Source: Bacillota bacterium (GTDB taxonomy: Bacteria; Bacillota; UBA5301; Bu52). Taken from it: a DNA stretch of 64,000 nucleotides. Below the pieces are notes generated by a model. That model was not told where the DNA came from. It searched no databases and saw only the letters and a list, made by a program, of their open reading frames with translations. Position 1 is the first letter of the stretch. Every line of letters begins with the position of its first letter. The DNA lies in NCBI GenBank assembly GCA_014896355.1, contig JADBKO010000006.1, positions 1 through 64,000 on the forward strand. Reading direction: 5' to 3'. A program made the translations under genes and the position numbers. Below are positions 52,068 through 62,510 of the stretch, piece by piece.

Positions 52068-55000
52068 TTAGCGCTCGACCACCAGCTTCAGCACCGGCGA
52101 CGACCGCCCGCTGTTGGTGACCAGGACGTAGAGGTACAGCCCCGGAGCCAGCGGCGTGCCGTGGCTGTCCGTCAGATCCCAGAGGTAGTGGGTCTCGCCC
52201 TCCGCCACCTCGTGCCGGTAGGCCAGGCGTCCGGCGCTGTCGTAGACGTAGAGCGTGCCGCTCACACCTTGGGCGAAGTAGAAGGTCACGGTGCGATCGG
52301 CCGGGTTCGGGCCGGCAGCCACCAGGCCGGAGAGCTTCACGATGGTGAAGACCGGGCTGACGGCGCTGGCCTTGGCTCCCTGCGTATCCGTGACCGTCAC
52401 CTGCACTTGGTAGAGCCCGCCCTTGGGCACCACGGCTGTATCCCAGAGGTAGGTGCCATCGTTGGCCTCGCCGGCTGCGATCTCCGTCCAATGGGTGCCA
52501 TCGGCGGAGAAGGCCAGGCGGATCTGGAGGCTTTCCGCCGGATCATCGGGATCCGTGGCCGTCCACCGGATGGCCTCCTTGCCGGTCCAGACCGCACCGG
52601 CAGCCGGGGCGGTGATGCTCACCTGCGGCGGCAGATTCACGACCTCCACCTTCTGGCGGGCAGGCTCGACGCTGGGGGCGCCGGTGCTGTCCCAGACGGT
52701 GAGCGCCACCCAGTGGCTGCCTTTGGTGGTGTAGCGGTGCTGCGGGTTCTGCTCCGTACTGGTGGTGCCATCGCCGAAGTCCCAATGCCACGCCACAACC
52801 TCGCTGTCGCCCGGCTGCGACGCATCCCGGAATTGCACCGTATCCTGGATGGTCGGTTGAGCCGGGGTGAAGCTGAAGCCCGCCGTGGGCGCCACATGCG
52901 ACACCCCGGCTGCGAGGATGGCGCCGCGAAGCTGGTTCAGGCTGGGCGACGTGTCTGGGCCGATCTCCATGCGGATGAAGCCACCGTACAGGCCGCCCTC
53001 GCTGGAGTCCCGGTAAGGTACAGCGGACTGCTGGCTGACCGGCGCCCACTGCCCGGTGGCAGCGTCGAACCAGTAGAGAGCCAACCCTTGCGGATCCATC
53101 CCCTGCGGCCAGTACCAGTTGAGAACGATCCTTCCGATGCCGCTGACGCCGTCCGGGCCGGCCACAGCCTCCGTCGGTTGCAGAGCGAAGTAGGCATTGC
53201 GGCTGTTGAACAGGGCGGCGTGCGATGCCACCGGGTTGCCGCCGAAGCAGGTCAAAACGATCTCCGGCAGGTTCCCGTCGCCCGGGACCTCCGTGGGCTG
53301 CTGGGCCCGCTCATACCACAGGCGCAGGTCTTTCAGCGGATAGCCGTCAGTGACTGGCTCCATGATGAAGAGCGTACCCGTCACCGGTGCCGCCGGGCTG
53401 CCCACCACCAGGGTCTGCCAGGCCGTGCTGCTGCGGGCGCCCAGGTTATCCGTGACCCACAGCTGCACCGTGTAAATGCCACCCTGGGCGTAACGGTGCT
53501 GCGGGTTTTGGTCCAGGCTGGCGGCCCCGTCGCCGAAGTCCCAGTGCCAGGCGGCTACGCTGCCGTCCGGGTCGTGGGAACCATCGCTGAATCGCACGGG
53601 TTCTTCTGTACCCCGGCTCTCCAGGCCCGGGTGGTTGTAGGTGAAGGCCGCCACCGGCGCCTGGGTCACCGTGAATTGCGGGCTCACGACCACCGTGGAA
53701 CCGCGGTCCTTGTCGGTGACGGTGATGCGCACCTGCACCCGATCACTGGGCCCTACGCCCGCGAGATTCCAGGTGTAGCTGCCGCTATTGGGCAGGTTTT
53801 GTTTGATGCGGCTCCAGGTCTCGCCGCCATCCTTGCTGTATTCCAGGGCGACGGCGAGTTCAGTGCCGTCCTCAGGATCGCTGGCGTTCCACCGGATCTC
53901 CAGGCTGGGTGTGGTCACGATCTCTCCGCCCGCGGGTACAGTCAGTTCCACCTGCGGCGAACGATGGAGGGTGAAGTTGCCGCTCTGGGCTGTGGCGTGT
54001 TGCCCGTACGGATCCTTGACCGTCACCTGCACCTGGTAGAGATCGCCTACGGGCAGGCCGTTGGTATCCCAGTCATAGCGGCCGCTGTTCTCGGCATCCT
54101 GCACCAGCACCGTCCAGGTCTGGCCGCCGTCGCCGGAATAGGCGAGATCCACGGTCAGCGCCTGGTCATCGCGGGCCGTCCACTGGATGGGTGTCACGCC
54201 CTCGACCACCGAGCCGGCAGCGGGTTTCTGGATGCTCACCCGGGGGATGCCATTGATGGTCAGGTCCACCGGTACCACCGCCACCGGGCGATAGGGATCA
54301 TCCGCCATGACTCGGATGCCCGTGTGGTACACGCCCGGCGCCGCCGTGGGCGAGCCGAACGTCACGACGACATCCTGGCTCTTGCCCGGCAGCACCTGCC
54401 CGGAATCGGGATTCACACCCACCAGGCTGCCGATGGGCGTGAAGCCCACGGCCAAGCCGTCTTTCACGTACTGCGCGTTGTAGACCACTTCCAGGCCCAC
54501 GCTGCCACGGGCGTTCTCGATGCCCACCGTGGCGCTAGTGAGGTCTCCGCGCATGGACTGGTACTGGTAGAGAATGGTCCCGTCCGGCTTGAGAATGATC
54601 TGGAACGTATAGCCCACCTGGGCACCCCACTGCGGCACGTCTTTGAATTCCACGATGAAGCGCCGGTGAGCCTCATCGTAGTAGTAGTAGACATGGCCCG
54701 CAGCGCCGGGATCCAGATCGTCCCAAAACGCCGCCAGGATGTCATTGGGCTCGGCACTGTTGGGGATCGGCGCGTTCTCGAAAAAGCCCCGGATGCTCTT
54801 GCCGAAGGTCAGGTAGCCGTTGGAGCAGATGGCCACCTGGCTCTTGCTCTCCCCATAGAATGGGAAGGGGAACGGCAGAGGCACCGTGACTCCGGACTCG
54901 TCGTCCAGCGTCACCGGGGTCCCGATTTCGCTGATCTCCAGCCAGTCGTACGCCGGGCCGCCCTCTTGGTCACTGTCCATCCAGACGTAGCCGTAGGCGT

Positions 55001-58000
55001 CCGGGCCGCCGGCGCCATAGGTCACCGGCCAGCCGTGCAGCTCCTTGGCGAAGTCGCCTTTCCGGTAGGAGCGCTCTGCTGCAAAGCGCTGGTACTCCGC
55101 CGTCTCGCCGAAGCTGGGCGCCAGGGCCAGATGGAAGTTGAGAGGCGCCTTGCCGTCGTTGCGGATGGTCAGCGGGCGCTGATCCTGCTGCCCTTCGGTG
55201 AGGAACACGTCGAAGGCATCCGGCGTGACGCCCAGGACCGGCAGCCAACGGACTTCCACCTGTACCTTCTGGGACACTTCCACGCCGTTGGCATCCTTGG
55301 CGTGGATGCTGGCTTCGTACGTTCCCAGGTTCGGGTAGACGTGGCTCGCTGTAGGTTGATGCACGGCAGCACTGCCGTCGCCAAAATCCCACCACACGTC
55401 GACCACAGGCGCAGCACCGGCCTGCACCGTGGCGCTGAAGCGCACCTCGAGGGGCGGCTCGCCCACGGCCGGTTCGGCCTTCACATCGCTCAGCACCGGC
55501 GCAGGCAGGATGTGCACGTTGACGTCCACACCCAGCAGGGGCCGGAACGGATCATTGGTGGTGATCTCCAGGTAGTTGGTGTAGTCCTTGCCGGGCTGGC
55601 CCAGTTCACTGGCTTTCACCGTGACGGCGAGATCCTGGGTCTGCCCCGCCGGGATCGTTCCCGAGCTGGGCTCCACCTGAATCCCGCGGGAGATGGGCAT
55701 ATCCGTGTCCACCAGGTAGGCGCGGTTGTTCATGGCGACGACCCACAGATTGCCGTCCTCGTTCAGCTCCAGGCCGGCACCCTGGTACTCGCCGCCGGAC
55801 GGGGCCTGGAACTGGTACACCACAGCCCCGTGCTCCAGATCCAACCCGAAGATCATGTCCGGCGAGCCGTTATTGGACACCCAGAGGATGCCCCCCGGAT
55901 GCCAGGCCAGGCCGGCGATGCCCACCGGGAAGGACCAGGCTTCGATGACTTCGCCCGGATGGCTGTGGCTGAGACCCCGGATGTGGTAGATGATGTCCTG
56001 GTTCCAGCCGCCGATGTAGAAGGTGTCGGTGGCTGCGTCATAGGCCAGGCCGCGCTGGGAGATCCCGGTCCAGGGGCCGGAGGTGATCTTCTGCCGGACC
56101 TCGCCGGTGGCGGGGTCCAGGCCGTAGATGCCGTTGTCGCCGCCGACATTGACCTGCCAGATCAGATTGTGGTTCGGATCGTAGGCCATGTCACCCGGCC
56201 AGGATCCGGCCCACGGCGTCGCGAAGGTCTTGCCGGTGTAGACGCCCTGCGGCGTCACCAGCGAGTCCTTCTTGACCTGTGGGTCGCTGATCCAGACATT
56301 CGTCTGATCGAAGCCGGCGCCCCAGGCCAGGGTGATCGGCGACGGCACCGGCCAGGACAAGAGCACCTGGCCCACTCCGTCGGGCCGTACGTTGCCCTGC
56401 AGGCGGTGCACCTGCTCCGGTGTGAGCGGCTGGAAGAGCCCGCGGGCCGTAAGGGCGTCAGGGTCGGCGATCTTGCCGCCAGCGATGCGCTGCGGCAGCA
56501 CGATGGCCGGCGAGGCGCCGGGCCGCACCCGCACCTTGAACTGCAGCGGAGCCTTGCCCTGGGCATTGCCCACGGTCACCGTATGGACCTGGAAGCCATT
56601 GCCCGGCAGGGTGAACTCCAGCTGCGTGGGATCCACCGTGGCCCGCGGCAGATTGCGCACGTCGACGAGAATCTGCGTGCTGGCTGTGCCGCCCAGCTGG
56701 TCCACTGCGGTGAAGGTGGCCAGGAACTGGCCCTCTGCCGTGTAGACGTGGGAGGCATCCAGCGTGGGCTCGCTGCCCACGACCGGGGCGCTGCCGTCGC
56801 CGAAGTCCCACTTCACGCTGGCCAGCGGGGTTTCTGGCGCCTGCACCACCGCATGGAACTGTACCGTCAGAGGCGGCTCGCCGAGGGTCGGAGTGGCCGT
56901 GGCCTCCTGGATCACCGGTGCGGCCGCCACATGCAACTGCACCGGGACCACAATTTGCGGGTTCTCTGGGTCATTGGTGGCCAAAGAGACCGCGCCACTA
57001 TGGTCGCCGGGCCGCAGATTGCGGGCATCCACCGTCACCGTCAGCTGCTGAGAAGCCCCCGCAGTCACGGTGCCGCTGGCTGGAGCGACCTGCAGCCACC
57101 GGCCGATGGGGCCTAGGTTGGTAGCCACCAGGTACATGGTGTTGTTGCCCTGGGAAGCGACCCACAGATTCCCATTGGCGTCGAACTCCAAGCCCGCGCC
57201 GTTGTAGTCGCCGCCCGCCGGATGGGCAAACTGCGCCACAATGGCGTGGCTCTCGGCATTGACGAAGTAGAGGGCATCCGGCGCCGCATTACTGGCCACC
57301 ACCAGGATCTTCGCCCCCGGATGGTAGGCCAGTCCGGAGATGCTCACCGGCATGGACCACTGTTCCAGAACCTCGCCGGGATGATCCCAGCTCAGGCCCT
57401 TGAAGTGGTAAATGATGTCCTCGTTCCAGCCGCCGATGTAGAAGGTGTCGTCATCGGGGTTGTAAGCCAGGCCCCGCTGCGAGACTCCTGTCCACGGGCC
57501 GCTGGTGATGGAGGCCACCACCGCGCCGGTTTGCGGGTTCAGCTGGTAGATGCCGTTGTCGCCGCCGACATTGACCTGCCAGATGAACTGGCCGTCAAAG
57601 GCCATGTCCCCTGGCCACGATCCGGCCCACGGGGTGCTCCAGGAGGTGCCGGTATAGGCGCCGGCCGGAGTCACCAGGGCGTCCATCTTCTGCTGGGGGT
57701 CCGAGATGGCCAGATTGCCGCTGTTGCGGTCCACGGCCACGCCCCAGGCCAAGGTGATGGGCGAGGGCGCGGTCCAGTGGGCCAGAATCTGTCCAGCGTC
57801 CAACGGTTGGATGGCCCGGCGCTCCTGGTCCGCCAGCGGGGCGTAGAGGCCGCGGGCCGTGCGCGCCAGCGGGTCCACACCGCCAGCGCCGGCATTCGCC
57901 GCACCCACCGTGCCGCCAGCTCCTGCCGTACCCGGCCGGCCCACGGGCCCGGCCAGCCGTTTGGGCAGCTGAATGCTCTGGGACGCCGCCTCGGCGCCGA

Positions 58001-61000
58001 AGCGAAGAGCCCCCGGCCCAGCGTTGCTCAGGGTCAGCGAAGCACTCCCCGTCCGTCCCTGGGCGACGCGCAGGAAGATCTGATGCGGATCCCAGCTGGC
58101 TGCCGGCGGCTGGCCCACCTCCACCTGCACCCGGGCGGTGGCCTCATACCCGTCGTTGTCCACGGCATGGAACGTGGCGGTATAAGGACCCTCGTGCCCA
58201 TAGGTGTGGGTGGTGGTGAACTCGTGCACCGGCTGGCTGCCGTCGCCGAAGTCCCAGTACTGGTCGGCGATGCGGCCATCCGGATCCTGGGCCGCAGCCA
58301 CGAACTGGAACTGCGTCTCCACCGGGCCCCGGGCCGGATTGACCCCGGCGGCCGTGATGACCGGCGGCTGGTTCGGCAGCACATCCACGTGCACAGGCGC
58401 TGCAATTTCCGGATGCAGCAGATCATTGCTGTCCAGAACCAGGCGGCCGTCCAGGCTGCCGCTGGCGATGGGCCGCAGGTCGAAGAGCACCTGCACATCC
58501 TGGCTTGCTCCCGGCGCCACGCTGCCCTGGCTGACATTGGTCGACAGCCAGGCGAAGGGGTAGAAGAGCACCGCCAGGCCATTGTGCACGTAGGGGGCGT
58601 TGAAGACCACCTCCAGGCCATCGCTGCCGTCGGCGTTCTCGATACCCACCGTGGCACTGTTGGCTTTGCCGCCGAAATTCAGCGGCGCTTCGGGCGGCCC
58701 GTACTGGTAGAGAATGCGGCCGTCCGGGTAAAGGATGGCTTCAAAGGTCAGAGCTCCGGTATTGGGATAAAGAGGCACCTGGTACCATTCCACGACGAAG
58801 CGTTCATGGGCCGCATCGTGGTAGGTATAGACGCTGCCAGCCCGGTTGGGACTCAGGTCGTCCCAATAGACGGCCAACAGGTTGTTGGGGGTATTGTCGT
58901 CCGGAATGGGGTCGTTGCTGTAATCCCCCGTCGTGCTCCCGAAGGTCAGATACCCGTTGGAGCACACGCTCAGCGACGTATACGTCCCACCGTAGAACGG
59001 GAACGGCCACGGCAGATCCACGGACACGCCGCTGTCATCGCCCAGGTTCACCCGGTTGCCGGTGGTGGTGATATCCACCCACTCGAAGGTGGGTCCGCCC
59101 GGCTGGTCGCTGTCCAGCCAGATCATGCCGAAGCGGTCTGGCCCACCCCTCCCCAGCCGGCCTGGGCGCGGATCGGGCTGATCCTTCGCGCCGTTCCAGT
59201 CCGGCGCATCCGGGGCCACCCTGGGCACCACCTGCGCCGGAGTGCCGGCGGTCTCCGCCCGGAGCGTGAATTCCAGGGGCACATCGCCGCTGTTGCGGAT
59301 GGTCAGAGTCTCCGTACGCGTGCGGTGGGCCCGGATCGCAGCCGTAAACGAGGGCGGCGTCAGCGATGCCGAGGGCTGTGGCCGCGCCACGATGTGGATC
59401 GTGCGGGTGGCCCGCAGGCCCTCGTCGTCGATTACCGTCAACGTGGCGTCATACTCGCCCTCCGTTTCGTAGGTGTGGCTGGTGCGCAGCTGGCCATCGG
59501 AAGGCGCGCCGCCGTCCACCGGGGCGCTGCCGTCCCCGAAGTTCCACTGCGAGGCCACCACCCGGCCGTCCGTGTCCCCGACCTCGGCCGCGAACTGCAC
59601 CGTCAGCGGCGTCTTGCCGGCGAAGGGCTGCGCCGTGAAGCTGCGGATCACCGGCGGGATGAGGGCATTCACATGCAGGAAGGCCTCCACGTTGATGGCC
59701 GGGGTATCCGGGTCATCGCTCTGAACCACCAGCGTGGCCGGATAATCCCCTTCCGGCCGTTGGCCGGCCTTGAAGGTGACTGCCACATCGGCACTGGCCC
59801 CCGGGGCCACCGTACCCTGGCTCGGCTCCACCGCCAGCCAGAACGGGTAAAACTCCACCGCCAGATTGTCATGCAGATAGGCCTGGTTGAAGGCCACCTG
59901 CAGGCCATCGTTGCCGGCGGCATTTTCGATACCCACTGTGGCTTGGTTCAGGGTTCCCCGCATGGTGAGATACTGGAATTTCACCGTACCGTCCTTCCGC
60001 AGGATGACCTCGAAGGTGTTGGGCGTGCTGCTGCCCCAGCGCGGCACGTTCTTGTATTCCACCACGAAGATTCCGGCAGCGGCGTCCCCGTAGTAGAGGA
60101 TCCGGCTGCCGCTTCCCGGGTTCAGATCGTCCCAGAAGGGCGCGATCAGGTCATTGGGCTGGCTCGGGTTGGGGATCGGGTCGTTGCTGTAATCGTCCCC
60201 GTTGGTCCCGAAGGTGAGATAGCCGTTGGAGCCGATACGCACCTGGGTTTTCTGCTGCCCGTAGAACGGGAAGGCAAAGGGCAGGTCCACCAACGCGCTG
60301 GCGTCATCCCCCAGGTTCACGGGAGTCCCGGTGGAGGTCAGATCCAGCCATTCAAACGCGGGCCCGGTCGGTGCGTCGCTGTCCGCCCATTGGTAGCCGG
60401 AGTGGTCCGGGCCACCGGCGCCCTCCGCCACCGGCGGGCCTTGACGCGGATCCACCTGCCCCTTGGCCACCTGCAGATCGGGGATAGCGGGAGCAGCACC
60501 CGCCGGAGCGCTGCCCGGGATGGCCAGCCCGCAGCTGTAGTGCAAATCCCCCTGGCCGCTGTTGGTGATGGTCAGGTGCTGGGTCTCTTCCTGACCCCAG
60601 TCCAGGGAAGCCTGCAGAGACGTGGGGTTCACGCCGATATGCGGCGGGAAGAACACGTGGATCCGGACCGTGGCCACAGATTCCAGGCCAGCGTTGTCCA
60701 CGGCGTGGAACTTGGCCTCGAACCATCCCTGCGCCGTGTAGGTGTGCTGCGCGTTCGCGGCATGGAGCGGCGCGCTGCCATCGCCGAAATCCCACCACAT
60801 ATCGGCGATGGAGCCGTCCACGTCGTGGGCCGCGGCCTCAAAGGTCACGGCCAAGGGCGGTTCGCCCTGGGTCGGCGTGGCCGTGGCCCGCTCGATGACC
60901 GGCGGCAGCGAGGCCGCCAGGGCGTTGGCGGCATTCAGGCGCCCGCCCGTGACGCACTTCCCCGCCAGGGCCGGTTTGCGATCTACCGTATCCAGAATCA

Positions 61001-62510
61001 GGCTTTTCACCGACGGGCTGCCCTCGGTCCACCCCGGGGCTCCGGGATAGAGAGGCAGAGTGGGGTACTGGCTCATGACCAGGGCTGCCACGCCCGAAAC
61101 ATGGGGCGTGGCCATGGACGTGCCGTAGAAGAAGGCGTAGGCTTCTTCCGGCGGCTGGCCGGGCCCCGGCGGCGGATCCGGCGGCACGGTGGAAAGAATG
61201 TAGCCGCCGGGAGCGAACAGATCCACCGAAGTGGCGCCATAGCAGGTGCTCCACCAACCCGGATAGCTCGCGGGCTCGTCGTTTTGCATGGTGGCCGCCA
61301 CGGCAATGATGTTTGGTGAATCGTAGCTGGAGGGATAATGCGGCGTGGCGTCATTGTTGGTGCCGCTGTTGCCAGCGGCAGCCACGAAGAGCATGCCCGT
61401 GCCTTCAATGGCGTCCTTCAGGGCTTGGCTGTAAGCGCCGCCGCCCCAGCTGTTGTTGGTGAGCTTGGCGCCGGCCTGGGCCGCATACTGCAGGGCCAGG
61501 ATGGCGTCCGAGGTGAAGCCGCCTTCCGGCCCGAGGAACTTGAGGATGATGATCTTGATGTCCCAGCTGATGCCGGCCACGCCCATGGCGTTATCGCTCA
61601 GGGCGCCGATGGTGCCGGCCGTGTGGGTCCCGTGTTCATCCGCGAGATAACCGTATTGGTCCCGCTGATCCGGGTCCCACACGGTGTTGTCGCCGTCGTA
61701 GAAATCCCAGCCGTGGATGTCGTCGACGTAGCCGTTGCCGTCATCGTCGATGCCGTTGTCCGGGATCTCCCCCGGGTTGGTCCAGATGTGGGCCGCCAGG
61801 TCCGGGTGATCGACGTAGGCCCCCGTATCGATGAGGCCCACGATCACCTCCGGCGAGTCGGTGCGGATGGACCAGCCCTCCGGCATGTCGATATCCGCGT
61901 CGGCCACGGCCGGGGCGCTGAGCTCCGGGTCATCGGCCTGAGGCGGCATCTGGCTGGCGCCGGGGTTATGCAGCCCCCACATCAGGTTGAAATACGGATC
62001 ACTGGGAAAAACGGGAGCGCCGTCCCGATATACTTTATAATCGGGTTCGGCATAAAGGATCTCCGGCCGCCGGGACAACTCCGCCGCTTCTCTGCGGACG
62101 TCTGTCCCCTTGGGCACCTTCACGATGTGGATGTCCAGACCCCGCGGGAAACGCTTGCTGGGCCCGAAATGAGCAGTCTTTTCCAGCTGCAGCCCCAGGG
62201 CCTGGAAACGTTCTGCTGCGGCTTGTACCGTATTGACGGAACTGCTGTCCTTGAACCGCACGAGAATGCGCTCCGGGTTGACCTCTACGGGCCCCGCCTG
62301 CCACCCGCCGTGGAATTTGCCAGGCGGCGGCGCCGCTGCCGCGTTGCCAGCCATCCAGACCAACCCACCCACGACCAGGAAGACCACGAGGGCTGCCAAC
62401 AACACGGCCGCCCGCCGAGCTGGTCCTGCACAGCCAGCGCCGTCTGCGGGCCACCGCGCTGCCGTCGCACCCCGTGCGGGCCGTTCCGCCCTCCCATGGT
62501 ACCTTCTCAT
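52068..62510 (-). CDS. Giant modular secreted subtilisin-like (S8) protease with PKD, nidogen-like, propeller and FlgD/T9SS-type domains
   Basis: A 3480-residue exported protein. A membrane/signal segment (about residues 33-58) is followed by an I9-type propeptide (ILVRFKDSSSVNTVQAAAER) and an S8 catalytic domain with Asp228 (GLIDTGAYVDH), His293 (DEHGTHTAGT) and Ser465 (YGTSMATPHVSG). The remainder is a mosaic: seven PKD domains (WDFGDGSAP type), three nidogen-like domains (SNGYLTFG), two NHL/propeller-like units (SQRGLAY...FYIGGWN), HYDIN/ASPM-like Ig units and bacterial Ig-like units. The last 85 residues (AAGPNPADRTVTFYFAQG ... LAPGLYLYVLV) are a FlgD Ig-like/T9SS-type sorting domain. The start is ATG 62510 with GGGAGGG 8 nt before it; the frame runs on to 62957 over the leader. 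It is the first gene before porV-like and SprA-like. Confidence 0.88.
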   Translation of the reverse strand: MRRYHGRAERPARGATAARWPADGAGCAGPARRAAVLLAALVVFLVVGGLVWMAGNAAAAPPPGKFHGGWQAGPVEVNPERILVRFKDSSSVNTVQAAAERFQALGLQLEKTAHFGPSKRFPRGLDIHIVKVPKGTDVRREAAELSRRPEILYAEPDYKVYRDGAPVFPSDPYFNLMWGLHNPGASQMPPQADDPELSAPAVADADIDMPEGWSIRTDSPEVIVGLIDTGAYVDHPDLAAHIWTNPGEIPDNGIDDDGNGYVDDIHGWDFYDGDNTVWDPDQRDQYGYLADEHGTHTAGTIGALSDNAMGVAGISWDIKIIILKFLGPEGGFTSDAILALQYAAQAGAKLTNNSWGGGAYSQALKDAIEGTGMLFVAAAGNSGTNNDATPHYPSSYDSPNIIAVAATMQNDEPASYPGWWSTCYGATSVDLFAPGGYILSTVPPDPPPGPGQPPEEAYAFFYGTSMATPHVSGVAALVMSQYPTLPLYPGAPGWTEGSPSVKSLILDTVDRKPALAGKCVTGGRLNAANALAASLPPVIERATATPTQGEPPLAVTFEAAAHDVDGSIADMWWDFGDGSAPLHAANAQHTYTAQGWFEAKFHAVDNAGLESVATVRIHVFFPPHIGVNPTSLQASLDWGQEETQHLTITNSGQGDLHYSCGLAIPGSAPAGAAPAIPDLQVAKGQVDPRQGPPVAEGAGGPDHSGYQWADSDAPTGPAFEWLDLTSTGTPVNLGDDASALVDLPFAFPFYGQQKTQVRIGSNGYLTFGTNGDDYSNDPIPNPSQPNDLIAPFWDDLNPGSGSRILYYGDAAAGIFVVEYKNVPRWGSSTPNTFEVILRKDGTVKFQYLTMRGTLNQATVGIENAAGNDGLQVAFNQAYLHDNLAVEFYPFWLAVEPSQGTVAPGASADVAVTFKAGQRPEGDYPATLVVQSDDPDTPAINVEAFLHVNALIPPVIRSFTAQPFAGKTPLTVQFAAEVGDTDGRVVASQWNFGDGSAPVDGGAPSDGQLRTSHTYETEGEYDATLTVIDDEGLRATRTIHIVARPQPSASLTPPSFTAAIRAHRTRTETLTIRNSGDVPLEFTLRAETAGTPAQVVPRVAPDAPDWNGAKDQPDPRPGRLGRGGPDRFGMIWLDSDQPGGPTFEWVDITTTGNRVNLGDDSGVSVDLPWPFPFYGGTYTSLSVCSNGYLTFGSTTGDYSNDPIPDDNTPNNLLAVYWDDLSPNRAGSVYTYHDAAHERFVVEWYQVPLYPNTGALTFEAILYPDGRILYQYGPPEAPLNFGGKANSATVGIENADGSDGLEVVFNAPYVHNGLAVLFYPFAWLSTNVSQGSVAPGASQDVQVLFDLRPIASGSLDGRLVLDSNDLLHPEIAAPVHVDVLPNQPPVITAAGVNPARGPVETQFQFVAAAQDPDGRIADQYWDFGDGSQPVHEFTTTHTYGHEGPYTATFHAVDNDGYEATARVQVEVGQPPAASWDPHQIFLRVAQGRTGSASLTLSNAGPGALRFGAEAASQSIQLPKRLAGPVGRPGTAGAGGTVGAANAGAGGVDPLARTARGLYAPLADQERRAIQPLDAGQILAHWTAPSPITLAWGVAVDRNSGNLAISDPQQKMDALVTPAGAYTGTSWSTPWAGSWPGDMAFDGQFIWQVNVGGDNGIYQLNPQTGAVVASITSGPWTGVSQRGLAYNPDDDTFYIGGWNEDIIYHFKGLSWDHPGEVLEQWSMPVSISGLAYHPGAKILVVASNAAPDALYFVNAESHAIVAQFAHPAGGDYNGAGLEFDANGNLWVASQGNNTMYLVATNLGPIGRWLQVAPASGTVTAGASQQLTVTVDARNLRPGDHSGAVSLATNDPENPQIVVPVQLHVAAAPVIQEATATPTLGEPPLTVQFHAVVQAPETPLASVKWDFGDGSAPVVGSEPTLDASHVYTAEGQFLATFTAVDQLGGTASTQILVDVRNLPRATVDPTQLEFTLPGNGFQVHTVTVGNAQGKAPLQFKVRVRPGASPAIVLPQRIAGGKIADPDALTARGLFQPLTPEQVHRLQGNVRPDGVGQVLLSWPVPSPITLAWGAGFDQTNVWISDPQVKKDSLVTPQGVYTGKTFATPWAGSWPGDMAYDPNHNLIWQVNVGGDNGIYGLDPATGEVRQKITSGPWTGISQRGLAYDAATDTFYIGGWNQDIIYHIRGLSHSHPGEVIEAWSFPVGIAGLAWHPGGILWVSNNGSPDMIFGLDLEHGAVVYQFQAPSGGEYQGAGLELNEDGNLWVVAMNNRAYLVDTDMPISRGIQVEPSSGTIPAGQTQDLAVTVKASELGQPGKDYTNYLEITTNDPFRPLLGVDVNVHILPAPVLSDVKAEPAVGEPPLEVRFSATVQAGAAPVVDVWWDFGDGSAAVHQPTASHVYPNLGTYEASIHAKDANGVEVSQKVQVEVRWLPVLGVTPDAFDVFLTEGQQDQRPLTIRNDGKAPLNFHLALAPSFGETAEYQRFAAERSYRKGDFAKELHGWPVTYGAGGPDAYGYVWMDSDQEGGPAYDWLEISEIGTPVTLDDESGVTVPLPFPFPFYGESKSQVAICSNGYLTFGKSIRGFFENAPIPNSAEPNDILAAFWDDLDPGAAGHVYYYYDEAHRRFIVEFKDVPQWGAQVGYTFQIILKPDGTILYQYQSMRGDLTSATVGIENARGSVGLEVVYNAQYVKDGLAVGFTPIGSLVGVNPDSGQVLPGKSQDVVVTFGSPTAAPGVYHTGIRVMADDPYRPVAVVPVDLTINGIPRVSIQKPAAGSVVEGVTPIQWTARDDQALTVDLAYSGDGGQTWTVLVQDAENSGRYDWDTNGLPVGDLYQVQVTVKDPYGQHATAQSGNFTLHRSPQVELTVPAGGEIVTTPSLEIRWNASDPEDGTELAVALEYSKDGGETWSRIKQNLPNSGSYTWNLAGVGPSDRVQVRITVTDKDRGSTVVVSPQFTVTQAPVAAFTYNHPGLESRGTEEPVRFSDGSHDPDGSVAAWHWDFGDGAASLDQNPQHRYAQGGIYTVQLWVTDNLGARSSTAWQTLVVGSPAAPVTGTLFIMEPVTDGYPLKDLRLWYERAQQPTEVPGDGNLPEIVLTCFGGNPVASHAALFNSRNAYFALQPTEAVAGPDGVSGIGRIVLNWYWPQGMDPQGLALYWFDAATGQWAPVSQQSAVPYRDSSEGGLYGGFIRMEIGPDTSPSLNQLRGAILAAGVSHVAPTAGFSFTPAQPTIQDTVQFRDASQPGDSEVVAWHWDFGDGTTSTEQNPQHRYTTKGSHWVALTVWDSTGAPSVEPARQKVEVVNLPPQVSITAPAAGAVWTGKEAIRWTATDPDDPAESLQIRLAFSADGTHWTEIAAGEANDGTYLWDTAVVPKGGLYQVQVTVTDTQGAKASAVSPVFTIVKLSGLVAAGPNPADRTVTFYFAQGVSGTLYVYDSAGRLAYRHEVAEGETHYLWDLTDSHGTPLAPGLYLYVLVTNSGRSSPVLKLVVER
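54430..60380 (-). repeat. Internal domain duplications in the giant protease gene
   Basis: Three nidogen-like coding units lie at about 60380-59830, 59140-58560 and 54980-54430. Two propeller-like units lie at about 57780-57110 and 56340-55680; these two are close copies (for example FYIGGWNEDIIYH versus FYIGGWNQDIIYH). The copies are protein-level duplications with diverged DNA, not a tandem DNA repeat. Confidence 0.75.

Noticed and set aside
51921-57116. A 1731-codon open frame on the plus strand opposite the giant protease gene.
   Set aside because: It is His/Arg/Gly-rich without any domain, has no ribosome site, and lies antisense to well-defined PKD and nidogen-like domains. GC-rich third positions on the minus strand keep this frame free of stops.
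54430-60380. A CRISPR or DNA tandem array suggested by recurring patterns.
   Set aside because: The recurrences are diverged protein-domain copies hundreds of bases long with conserved reading frame, not short identical repeats with spacers.
57222-61319. A 1365-codon plus-strand open frame opposite the same gene.
   Set aside because: Same reasoning; it covers the catalytic and repeat domains in antisense and has shadow-type composition.
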